Source: Owenia fusiformis (Eukaryota; Annelida; Polychaeta; Sabellida; Oweniidae). Taken from it: a stretch of DNA of 64,000 bases. The DNA lies in assembly GCA_903813345.2 (NCBI GenBank), contig CAIIXF020000007.1:38202759-38266758 (forward strand), read 5' to 3'. Within the stretch, counting starts at the first letter, position 1, and the number at the start of each line of letters is the position of its first letter. Positions 48,901-58,450 of the stretch are shown here, piece after piece. Position numbers and translations under genes: made by a program. The notes under the pieces were generated by a model. The model was given only the letters and a program-made list of their open reading frames with translations, was not told the origin of the DNA and did not search any database.

Positions 48901-51900
48901 TTTCCTCTCTTTCAACCATTGACCCAAAACTGTCTGTAGGTAAAGAAAGGGGAATAGAAACGTTAAGGGAAGATTTAAAGGCTTACCTCACCAAACCTCT
49001 TACGCCGGAGTCATTCAATTCACAAATGCATACAAAACACAATATTTACCGATTTGCAACTGTATCAATTAACTCTCTTAAGTTTTTGCATCATTGTACA
49101 TCCTTTTCTTCCCTGGATATTCTCGATGAGTTACACGATAAGCAAGTACTGCATGCGAGTGCTAAAATAGATTTACAATTCATGGTATGCATGGCCATCA
49201 ACATGCGTCATTTAGTATATGGTAGATCAGGTCAACAAAGAGAAATGGTATCTTTTGTAACCAGGCCATCTCAAGATGAATTAATTGCAGAATCTGATCT
49301 TGTATCAGTAAGAGATTACGCACCTGCTATTTTCCTGTTTTACTCCACACTCATTCCGTGGAGAGACTTTTTGTTATATAACTACTGTTTTAATGATATT
49401 TCAACGTGTAAGCATCTATTTCAATATATGTACTTGAGTCCTCAAACAACTGCAAGCATACAAATGGAAATGCATATGTTTCAAGATGTGATAAATTCTC
49501 TCGAATACCAAGAGTACCCAAGAACCCAAAAGGCTTTAGCAAAGTTAGACGCATTTGGTGACGCATCTTTCGGAAAGTGTGAGTTTGATAAAGCTATTCA
49601 ATCTTACAATGTGAGTATTATAATAAAAAGAAAAATACACGGTTATCATCCTCATCCTAATATTGCATCTTCATTGGGAAATCTTGGTAATGCATATAAC
49701 AGTAAAGGTGAGTTTGATGAAGCGATTCAATGTCACAATGAGAGTCTTGAGATGCAGAGAACAATACACGATAATCATCCTCACCCTAATATTGCATTTT
49801 CATTGGGAAATCTTGGTAATGCATATAACAGTAAAGGTGAGTTTGATGAAGCGATTCAATGTCACAATGAGAGTCTTGAGATGCAGAGAACAATACACGA
49901 TAATCATCCTCATCCTAATATTGCATCTTCATTGGGGAGTCTTGGTAATGCATATAACAGTAAAGGTGAGTTTGATGAAGCGATTCAATGTCACAATGAG
50001 AGTCTTGAGATGCAGAGAACAATACACGATAATCATCCTCATCCTAATATTGCATCTTCATTGGGGAATCTTGGTAACACATACCACGGAAAAGGTAAGT
50101 TTGATAAAGCAATCAAATGTCACAAGGAGTGTCTTGAGATGCAGGAAACAATACACCGTAATCATCCTCATCCTAGTATAGCATATACATTGTGGAATCT
50201 TGGTAACGTATATAACAGTAGAGGTACATTGGACAAACACTATGTAAAATCCCATGATTAATACAGAATCATAAACCTATTAAACATACATATCAGTTGT
50301 TTTAATTGGTTTTAACCTGTTATCATAGGTTTATGTATAAGACATAATTATAACAATGAATGATACGGACTTTTTTGGAGTTTCTCCTCTGATACTTGTA
50401 TAATTTGTTTTAATTTGTTATCAGCTGTTATCAGCTGTTATATTCCATCTGGTTCAACTGGGAAAAACATATTATACTGGATGATACATTTCTCTGCTCT
50501 TGCGTATAATTTGTTTACATTAGGTTACATGTTGTTGACACAACGTGTTGACACTATCTTGTTGACATAGACATATTGAGTGTTATAATAAAAGCGGGTA
50601 TTGATAAATTAAGTTTTGACATTTGAAAGTTGTAATGAATTAATATAAATGATTTTTCAAAATAAGTCACCAGAAGTGATTAGTGCAGCAGTTGAAAGAT
50701 ATATTTTAGTTTTAGCATTTATAACGTGCTTGCAAAAACATGGGCGCCCATTTAGATTATTAGCGGTTTTATTATAATATTGGATTGCTTCAATGCGCTC
50801 CATGAAAGAAAAATGTGGGCACTTTATTAATTGAAATCAATATGTCTTAATATTAAAGCTATATTGTTAACGGAGACAACGTAAAACTGCGACATTTTAA
50901 CCCATTTCAAAATTCGGTGTTTTTATTTTCCATAACGGCTACTAGTATTTGTGTGCCATAGTTATCTCAGCTTTCGGGAATCACGGTTATCGTGATTTAA
51001 GGGCAGTTATAAAAATATACAAGGCGATGGTTCAAAATGGACAATTTTCAAAACTGCTCAACTTCACGTTTTTAAAGAATGCTTGCCCGGCGAGGGGTTT
51101 GCTATTGCGAGAGAACAAAAACTTTGACCTGAATTAGGATTTTTCCTAATACTTAATCATTAATACAATTAATCACAACTTTTTAAACCGTCTCTCTGAT
51201 TAAATATCATGCCAATTAATACCACGATTGTGTTGACAGGATTAAATGCAATATCTATGTAATAATAATTTAATGAACTCAATAGTCTAAATGATAAATA
51301 AGTTCATAATTTAGTCTTGGCTGACTAGTCTTGTATCATCAGAGTTGGATTGCAAATACCTCCCTAAATCAAATATTTATAATTGTTTTTATGTCTCTGA
51401 TCCAACCACTAAAGTTTAAAAGGAAGACCATAGTGTCCCGTGAATTCATCATAATTATCTTAGACAATAGTGAAGCGGTACAATCGTGGGAGTGTTAATT
51501 AATCGTAATGCAAGTTTGATACAAAATAACTCCTTTTGGATCAAATATTTGAATTTTACTAGAGTGCGGGGAGTGGAAACGAGTCTCCATTCAAGCACTA
51601 AATATCAAAAGAAAGATTTCAGTACCCCTTAACTTCGCTCCCGGACTTCACTATTCACCACCTCCCCTCCTCCTTCCCCAATTATCTTTTATGACCCCAG
51701 ATTGTTCGTTTCTGTGCCCCCCCTGTCCATGGCAAGTAAGTAATCTATGTGTATATCGGCTCCCTCCCAATGGTGGGCAAAACCAGATGCAGGCATAGAC
51801 ATTGACAAGGTGGGGGGATTAAAAATAAAAATAGTTTTGTTTTAGGATCTGACTGAAATATTTTGGCACTGTTCAACGAAGCGGTTTAAGGAATTAGAGG

Positions 51901-54900
51901 CAGAAATATTTCCTAGATGACCTCTCTTTACTGTAATCAAGATGCTACCTAACCGCAGTTTTAAAACTTATTTATCTTTTGTGATAATCTAATACTACTT
52001 ATAGATTGGTTTTCCAAATGTAAGACCCCATATAAGACCCTTGTCTCTGATTGTGAAACATGTGTATGCATCAAATCCGAGAATATTACATTATGTGAAA
52101 CAATTCCAAAATGTTTTGTCTTGAACTCAATCAAATAGCAATATATTTCAACATGTGGAAATTGTTTATTAACGTAATGTCGGGCACTTTAGGTGAACGG
52201 GTTTTCAGTTTTGCTCTTTTTTGTCACACTTAAATTGTGTGCTTTATTTATTTGGAATTTGAATTTGAAAGGGTGAATTCACATCCAATAAAGCTTATAG
52301 TATCATTTATTAACAGATGCATCGAGGTAGAGCCACCGTTCAAAAGACATAAACATAACTCTGTCGAGTGCAATATATCCATGCATATCCATTTGTAGCA
52401 ATCATACGGCCAGACCAGAACACAGTTACCCTTCGCATTCTTACATTGTCCGCATGTCAACCATACGGCGACCGCACGGTCAGCCTGGCTTTCGCACCTC
52501 TCATACACGTGTACAAATTCTAAGATCGTATTAATTACCATTGATTCCTCGTTTTCAATCCCTGGTTTTCAAAGCCCATTAGATGTTAATGAATGGAGAT
52601 TTTTAAATGTGCTTTCATTAAACAGCCAGGAAAAATAAACTATTTTTCATTTCCCAGGAATCACATAATCCGTCAAAATTCATTTAATTTAAAAGGTATC
52701 TAATATATTACATGTATACAATCAGACAGACTGGCTATTCTAATCTGTTATGAAAAGCCATTTGTTTTTTCCTCTACAGGATGTTTCTGCGGAAGTTAAT
52801 TTGTTTATCTTAGTGTTTAGAGGCAGTGTCCTTTGACGCTTTCGTGAAATAAATGAACTCTGTGATGGACTACAATTGTATATTTTTACAGGAACAGTTA
52901 CCCGAAGTAGACCACTGTTACATTATTTTCATTTTAGGTCTCTCTAATTAGTTGCATTGCAGAAGTCTAATATTATTCTCTCCTGTGCCGAAGGTACTTA
53001 TACACGTAGCCAAGGGGGGATGTTCAAGGAGTCCAACTCAACAGAATTCGAATTGAATACAAAATAAATTCATAACATATAAATATATAAATACATAATG
53101 TCTATCCAAGTCTTCTTGCATTTTCTGAACTTCAAATGCGCCTTTTGATGTGTGATAACAAAATACTAAATAAATACTTAATGTTACTCCAGCTTGTTTT
53201 TATAGTAATTTGGCAATTAAACATGCATAAAGAGATAGCAATGTGTGTACTGTGTACAACCCGAATCCCCTCCCGATCGGGTCGCGTTTTATATGTCTCT
53301 GATGTAATAACTGCCCTGTCAACCCTCACGCATTAGCAGATTAGGCGTGATTGTTACGCATTTGCTGGAAAAATAGAAATCACGCATCAATTAAGCGTGT
53401 ATGATCAAATATCACGCAAATCACGGATTTTGTTGAAATTTTTAAAAATCGTTTTTGTGAAATGCCGACACGGTAGAATACCGAACGGCGAAAAAAAGCG
53501 AACGCATTCTGTTCGGTCTTTGCACGCGATTGCCGTTTATGTCACACATTTGGTACAAAATATGTGTATACATCACGCATTTGTTTCGAAAATATTCACA
53601 CCTACCTATTTGATTGAAATCATTCAAATCAAAGTTGGCATTCGAGAACAAAAATGTGTCCAGTCAAGAATAGATTTCTAATGTTTGATTTTGAGTAGTT
53701 GTATTTATTGATCCTTGTTTTTCAATCTACAGATGGTTCACTGAATTCCGAAGTAAACAGAAAATAATACACATTTCCTTGGTTCCCATGATACTGCCTA
53801 TAACCCAGGCCCGTAACCAGGATTTGTCAAGGTGGGGGGCAGTTTTCAAAAATGTCTAGGGGGTTCACATTTGACAATTTTGGTCCAAATATGGCTAAAA
53901 TCACACGAGAAATGCTCAAAATGGTGAAAAACTGCATGATTTTGAAAGAATCTTTGGCCAGGGGGGTTCGCCCGAACCCTGCGAACCCCTCCCCCTGGCT
54001 ACGGGCCTGCCTATAACCTATAATACTCATTTATTAAAACAAATATTAATTTATCCGTCTGTCTGATTAGATTTTGTTCCCTGACTCAAACCAGAGACAT
54101 ATAAAACATATATAATCAGTACAATCAGGCGATGAGCAATGGATCAGGATACCCACTCCCAAGCTGTACGACTTCTGGCAACCGCTACACCTATATTCCC
54201 GGGGGAAATGCTTTTTCCTTTAAAAAATTATCAAATATGGTCGTGTGTGGGCAAACACGGAGGAGGAGGAGAGGGGTGCGTGCATTGCGTGCGATCCCTC
54301 ATCAGTTGTGTACCTTATTTTTGTATGAATTTCTCCCGAACAGTTATGCTAGAGGGGTTATAATATTTATTTCTGTTTTCAAATGAAATAATTTCACCCT
54401 TGCCCGATTGGCTATAATGCACGAATCAAATAGCATGGAGATCAGATAATTAAATCAATCAGATTAATTAACTTATTGTTTTTCTCTGATTAAAAGGCGG
54501 TTTGAAGCTACTTTTATAGGATTTGTAAATTCGCAATCAGACTGGCTTATTTTAATATTTAGTCAGTGCAAGAGGAGGGGACTATAATGTAGAAAATCGT
54601 TTTTATTTCGACACTAAGTGAAATAATTTATCACAATAAATTGTTAAATACGGAAACAGAGACCGGTTTAAAAATGAAAAGAGAGGCAAAAAACTCTATT
54701 CATACAATGTAATTAAAACCCGGGAATTAAAAGCAATTTTAGACTGTTAGATCTTCTGTAATCAAGGTGATGTTGGTACACTTCCACCGTTAGAAAAACA
54801 AAGACTAAGACAAAGACTATATAGCAATTAATCCTTTTGTAATCATTAAATGTTAAATGTAGATTCTTATTATTTCGTTGGACAATGTTCAGACTTCTGA

Positions 54901-57406
54901 CCAAGATTTTTCATTTATGTTTGTATTTAAAAAATAGTATTTCAATCAGAGAGACGTTCTAATGAGTTAGAAAAATACATTTATCCATCAAGAATTCAAG
55001 AAGTTTCCAAAAGTAATCAAGTCGATTTGTTTATTTTAGTGTTTAGCATTGTTTTTCATAACTTGACGCTTCCATGAACAGAATGACTTTGAAATGAGTA
55101 TTTATAATTTTAGCTTTTATACGACATGATTATTGTATATTTCTATATGAACGTTGTAGTAATGTGATGTAACATCGCCCCCCCCCCCCCAAATTACAGG
55201 TATACAACTTTTGGTCGGAATACTTTAACTTGCGATTAAAAGCAATTTTAGACTGTTAGATGATCTCTTATGTAATCTAGGTGATGTTGGTAGACTTCCG
55301 CAGTTACGAAAACAAAGACTAAGACAAAGAGAACTATATAGCAATTAATCCTTTTGTTATCAATAAATGTTAGATTCTTTATTGGACAATATTTTGACTT
55401 CTGTCTCCGATTGTTATGCAAATATGTGTATATGATATAATCATGTTAACAACATATTACGTGGGAATTCCCATATTCATTCTCATAATGTCTTACAGCT
55501 ATTTCGCAAATGACATGCATGTAAGCCTATTAAATAATATGTGGACGTAATATTGCAGAACTGAGCGAAAAGAAAGGTTGAACAAATTAGATTAAGATAT
55601 TTTATTTTTTAAATCCACAAAGGGCAACAGTTGAAGAGCAAAAATTAAAGGCGTTGTGAAATAGATCGTGCTTTTGTATGATCCTCTTCTATAGTGCCCT
55701 ACCCTTTGCATTCGTTCGACTTCACTTCTTAAAAGAGAGTTTCGTCTTCTCGTAGTACATAACTAGACTCTGCACGTAGCGTAATAGTGCCCCTATTAGC
55801 CATGTTCAGGGGCGTAGCCAACTTTCAGTCGGGGGTGGGGGGGGGGGGGTGCGATTGCCAAAAAAACAATATCGGATTTCAGTCTGAGACAAATGGTCAA
55901 ACATGAGTTTCAAAAAACTTCTAGAATTACCTTATGTAAATATTTACGTTAGCTTGTTTAATTAAGGTCTGACGTTATGAAAACAAAGTGCCATTAATTT
56001 CTGAACCGTATAATACAGTATCATCTGTTTGGTCTCGGTATATTCCAGTTTAATTTGTATTATACAAAAAATGATATGTATAATTTGTATTATACCACTT
56101 TAAAACCTGTTATAATAGAAAATGATATGCGTATAATACTGTTTAATCTGATCCTGACTTAAATTATATCAGGTTAAACTGGAATATATTTTGGTTTAAT
56201 CGGGTATCATTCTCTAATGATACTTGAGTCCGGATCAGATGTTATAATATTGAATGATACTTTCTGTGATATTGGATTAAACAACAAATTAAACATCAAT
56301 ATAAGATGTTATCACAAGTATTAATCATAGGATTTTACATAGTGAAAGCGATCCAATATCACAATGAGAGTCTTGCCATGCAAAGGACAATACACGGTGA
56401 TCATCCTCATCGTAACATAGCATCTACATTGGGTAATCTTGGTAACACATACCACAGTAAAGGTGAGTTTGATAAAGCAATCAAATATGACAAGGAGTGT
56501 CTTGTGATGCAGAAAACAATACACGGTAATCATCCTCATCCTGATATAGCATCTTCATTGGGGAATCTTGGTATCGCATATGTCAGCAAAGGCGAGTTTG
56601 ATAAAGCGATTCGATATCACTATGAGAGTTTTGCCATGAAGAGCGCAATACACGGTTATCATCCTCACCCTGATATAGCATCTTCATTGGGGAATCTTGG
56701 TAGTGCATACTATAAAAAGGGCAATCACACTCAAGGTCTACAATATTATACACAATCCCTTATCATCCTGAAACAGATCCACGGTGATCAGCCTCACCCG
56801 GATATAGCAAGTATATTAAATAGCATTGGTAACATTGATACAGGGGACAATGAGAAAGCTTTACAGTACTATACAGAGAGTCTTATTATGAAGAGACGGA
56901 TCCATAGTGATCAACCTCAGTCGGATATAGCAAGTCTATTAAATAACATAAGTATTGCATGTAGTGATACAGGGGACAATGAGAAAGCTTTACAGTACTA
57001 TACAGAGAGTCTTGCTATGAAGAGACAGATCCATAGTTATCAACCTCACCCGGATATAGCTAGTTCATTAAATAACATAGGTACTGTATATAGTCAAACA
57101 GGGGACGATGAGAGGGCTTTACAGTATTATACAGAGAGTCTCGCTATGAAGAGACAGATTTTTGGTAATCAACCCCATCCCAGCATAGCTTACTCATTAC
57201 ACAACATAGGTAGTTTATATGTTGAGACAAACAAGTACGTTGACGCACTCAAAATGTTCTATGAAGCGCGTGACATGTTCAAGAAAATATATGGTCATGT
57301 TCCTCATCCTGATTTTCAAAAAATACTTCACGCTATTAACTCAACAGAACAAAAATTGGGAGATGCATATCAATTTTCTTCTCGTTTATGGACATGTAGA
57401 CATTGA
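39749..57406 (+). CDS. Gene B: 2A-like / OTU / nucleotidyltransferase / TPR protein, 10 exons
   Basis: Model: 39749-39995, 40154-40374, 40500-40833, 41128-41445, 42093-42194, 44388-44753, 44914-44985, 46781-46891, 47818-50223, 56343-57406. All introns are GT-AG. The phases run 1,0,1,1,1,1,1,1,1 and the total is 5241 nt, exactly 1746 codons plus stop. That agreement across nine junctions is strong support. Domain order: 2A-like signal (54-78), OTU protease (about 104-265), two helical modules with linkers (268-590), GlnD/DUF294-like nucleotidyltransferase region (about 640-1100), and TPRs (about 1180-1740). Introns hold a mariner, a Tc1 relic and a tRNA-like sequence. I know NTase-TPR and OTU proteins as separate invertebrate families. 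The full combination I do not recognise. Function is inferred: a regulatory or defence-type sensor. The weakest joins are the last one (6.1 kb intron, GTACAT donor) and possible missed small exons. Confidence 0.72.
40154..40833 (+). CDS. Gene B exons 2-3: OTU cysteine protease domain
   Basis: Exon 2 (40154-40374, acceptor TTTAAG) carries SGMGDCLFEALSDQ, the OTU nucleophile motif, with Cys120 in the assembled protein. The canonical D-G-N/D-C has M in place of D. Exon 3 (40500-40833) carries WGDNLMLYAFAKLYSIDVAI (W206, G207, D208) and ends in SHLHFVSLV, where His259 fits the catalytic histidine. OTU enzymes cleave ubiquitin or ubiquitin-like chains. Cys and His are both present, so it may be active. 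The junction is phase 0 (ACATTG|GTATGA to TTCAG|CCTATT). Confidence 0.8.
41128..46891 (+). CDS. Gene B exons 4-8: repeated helical modules in phase-1 exons
   Basis: Exons 4 (41128-41445) and 6 (44388-44753) encode related helical segments. Compare LLSQMVDSFFEAKNMSVKW with LLSQIVDSSIKIKDNVRD, and KETRAFIMTLKERAPKESS with VATRDYLNKKRDAASES. Exons 5 (42093-42194), 7 (44914-44985) and 8 (46781-46891) are short linkers. Exon 5 LQKLLQWYEYMNEIF resembles exon 8 LKKLLEICVNKNEAMK. Every exon has a length divisible by 3 and phase-1 borders. The fold is unknown to me. Confidence 0.65.
41446..42092. other. Intron 4 with hairpins and a foldback
   Basis: GGCGCTTTAAAGCGCC (41490-41505) is a perfect 16 bp palindrome. 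It is followed at once by GTGCAAAG-TCG-CTTTGCAC (41506-41524), a perfect 8 bp stem with a 3-base loop. Both lie 45-80 bases after the exon 4 donor. At 41874-41982, TTATTTACTGGTCGGAATTG and AATATGGG are mirrored by CCCATATTCAATCCCTCCCA and GTAAATAA, a foldback element related to 33930-33990. Confidence 0.7.
42625..43713 (+). mobile_element. mariner-type transposon in intron 5
   Basis: A 1089 bp element with termini CAGGGTGGGCCAAAAAAAAG and CTTTTTTTTTGGCCCACCCTG. The inverted repeats extend to about 35 bp through TTCACCCTTTTTCAT. TA lies on both sides. It holds one transposase gene in sense with the host gene, inserted between gene B exons 5 and 6. Its near-perfect ends suggest a recent arrival. 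Confidence 0.93.
42887..43558 (+). pseudogene. mariner transposase, lacking the DNA-binding domain
   Basis: 223 residues cover only the catalytic half. WFTDEKMF gives the first Asp, FQKDGAPSHTS the second, and NSPDLNVMDYFVWGELEKH the third. The last two are separated by 37 residues, so this is a DD37D type as in the maT group. Full mariner transposases have about 340 residues with two N-terminal helix-turn-helix motifs. The 220 bp between the left terminus and this ATG have no such domain, so the copy is internally deleted and cannot transpose alone. Confidence 0.85.
45080..45097 (+). other. Possible 18 bp microexon of gene B
   Basis: AAATACAG precedes GTATAAGTATCTCCCGAG, which is followed by GTAACC. 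Its length is a multiple of 3 and both borders are phase 1, so it could add GISISR between exons 7 and 8 without shifting the frame. It is not included in the model. Confidence 0.2.
45380..46070 (-). pseudogene. Tc1-like transposase relic in intron 7
   Basis: On the minus strand, broken frames read YARKHQNLG (about 45990), then a WRPGERDNKDT stretch, and nearer 45540-45600 MSLNLAPTEHMWDNLERDIR then DLDPTSK. The last is the SPDLNPIEHLWD region of Tc1 transposases with the third catalytic residue (E of TEH) and the preceding SPD altered. Stops and frameshifts separate the pieces. No intact ORF remains. Confidence 0.6.
46537..46677. mobile_element. Short GTGGTGACAT element
   Basis: It begins ATCGCCACCACATGAGGTGG then CATATTGTTTTGGT. 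It ends GGTAGGTGGTGACATTTTGC then ATGTTAATGAC. The same start and end form occurs in the 1.3 kb element at 26701-28026, here with almost no interior apart from a CGTCGACCGTCGAC stretch. It lies in intron 7. Confidence 0.6.
47501..47593 (+). tRNA. tRNA-like pseudogene or SINE head in intron 8
   Basis: GCCAGTGTTCTAATGGAGTA and AGGCGCTGG form an A-box-like part. GGTGGTTCGATTCCCGG holds a perfect B box (GGTTCGATTCC), and the end GAGACCA is followed by a T-rich polymerase III terminator. GCTGG and CCAGC could pair as an anticodon stem around 29 bases, as if an intron of about 22 bases were present. The acceptor and T stems do not pair well, so it is a pseudogene or SINE rather than a working tRNA. 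Confidence 0.45.
47818..50223 (+). CDS. Gene B exon 9: nucleotidyltransferase and first TPRs
   Basis: The acceptor TTTATTTTTTCAG|ACTGTGG completes the split Asp codon from exon 8. 802 residues. A helical N-part (YDLGKE, CDLGKEYADL) leads to GLGSLARKEVTAWSDLESAI (protein 781-800). This is the G-S-x10-D-x-E signature of nucleotidyltransferases in the GlnD uridylyltransferase/DUF294 style, with S784, D795 and E797. The region to about residue 1100 (HNIYRFATVSINSLK, MAINMRHLVYG) fits the helical partner domain of that family. Five 43-residue TPRs follow from 49570. The ORF upstream to 47751 is intronic. Without splicing at 50223 it would end at a TAA (50259-50261). Confidence 0.8.
50224..56342. 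other. Intron 9 of gene B (6.1 kb)
   Basis: No gene inside. It contains a decayed CAGGCCTGTCAA-type element (53310-53610: CACGCATTTGCTGGA-like CGTGA motifs), a hAT MITE (53805-54009), a C tract (55172-55190), and a G-rich GGGGCGTAGCCAACTTTCAG stretch (55809-55850) like a MITE end. Both intron ends carry related AT-rich sequence with TATTCCAGTTTAA/TTAAACTGGAATAT inverted pairs (56041-56190). The minus ORF at 52248-52541 (97 codons, Cys-rich) has no recognised relative. Confidence 0.5.
53805..54009. mobile_element. CAGGCCCGTAGCCAGG MITE with 8 bp TSD
   Basis: Ends CCAGGCCCGTAACCAGG and CCCTGGCTACGGGCCTG. It is flanked by CCTATAAC on both sides (53797-53804, 54010-54017), which places this family with hAT. 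It is a relative of 24157-24380. 205 bp, non-coding. Confidence 0.85.
56343..57406 (+). CDS. Gene B exon 10: C-terminal TPRs
   Basis: The acceptor TTTTACATAG|TGAAAGCG gives phase 1, matching the donor at 50223. About eight TPRs of 43 residues follow, beginning KAIQYHNESLAMQR. The fourth (at NSIGNIDTGDNE) is a few residues short. The later units change from HNES/GEFD to YYTES/TGDNE types. The last is FYEARDMFKKIYGHVPHPDF and a short tail ending at TAG (57404-57406). Close to gene A's last exon throughout. No AATAAA is obvious just downstream. Confidence 0.85.
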
Positions 57407-57724
57407 TTTACTTCTAAATTGATGTTCCAGCTAATACATGTTTATAGGTTGTCCATCGGGTCTACGTCAATGTCAGAATTCTTATGTTTTTTACCTGTTT
57501 AATTGACAATGCTACTTTTAGTTAGATGATGAACTGTCCAAGAGAACTTATATTACGTTTTGATTTTAAATGGTCTTGAAACTAAACATCATGTTCAACA
57601 CGATTCATTTAAAAACGCCTATTCTTCGTTTATTGATCGAAATTGATTGAAGTATACGCTATTTATAAACAAGATTCCTGATTGTCTCTTGACCTCAAGT
57701 GGAGTTTATCTCCGGGAGAACCTT

Positions 57725-58450
57725 AGTCTTGTTGTACAGGTGTAAAAAAATCTTAATATATCTGCTATTCCTAAGAATACATATACAGTGAAACCTTTAT
57801 ATCCGAACACCTTTCTTATCTTTAGTCCTGTTTTACTGGTAGAAACATTCAGGTGTAAAATAATCGTAGTATGTCTGCTAATCATAAGCATACATATACA
57901 GCGAAACATTTATATCCGAACATATCTCTTATCTTTAGTCTTGTTGTACTGGTTGAAACATTCAGGTGTAAAATAATCTTGGTATGCCTGCTATTCCTAA
58001 GCATACATATACAGTGAAACCTTTATATCCGAACACCTTTCTTATCTTTAGTCCTGTACTGGTATACAAACCTTCAGGTGTAAAATAATTTAAGTATGTC
58101 TACTATTCCCTAGCATACGTATACATTGAAACCTTTATATCCGAAGACATTTCTTATCTTTAGTCCTGTACTGGTATACAAACATTCAGTTGTAAAATAA
58201 TCGTAGTATGTCTGCTAATCATAGCATACATATACAGCGAAACATTTATATCCGAACATATCTCTTATCTTTAGTCTTGTTGTACTGGTTGAAACATTCA
58301 GTTGTAAAATAATCGTAGTATGTCTGCTAATCATAGCATACATATACAGCGAAACATTTATATCCGAACATATCTCTTATCTTTAGTCTTGTTGTACTGG
58401 TTGAAACATTCAGGTGTAAAATAATCTTAGTATGTCTGCTATTCCTAAGC
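57725..58450 (+). repeat. Tandem array of about six 115-125 bp units
   Basis: Units share TACAGYGAAACMTTTATATC, CGAACAYMTYTCTTATCTTT, AGTCYTGTWSTACTGGT and ACATTCAGGTGTAAAATAAT. They correspond to the two-unit array at 1205-1400, so it expanded after duplication. Small ORFs in it are artefacts. Confidence 0.85.

Noticed and set aside
50224-50261. Gene B ending at the TAA at 50259-50261
   Set aside because: Not fully excluded, but the last repeat turns into unrelated residues right at a GT that matches the phase of exon 10, and exon 10 continues the repeats. Treated as a possible alternative end.
52248-52541. 97-codon minus-strand Cys-rich ORF in intron 9
   Set aside because: No motif, no splice context and no repeat of it elsewhere in the window. 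Length is within chance range.
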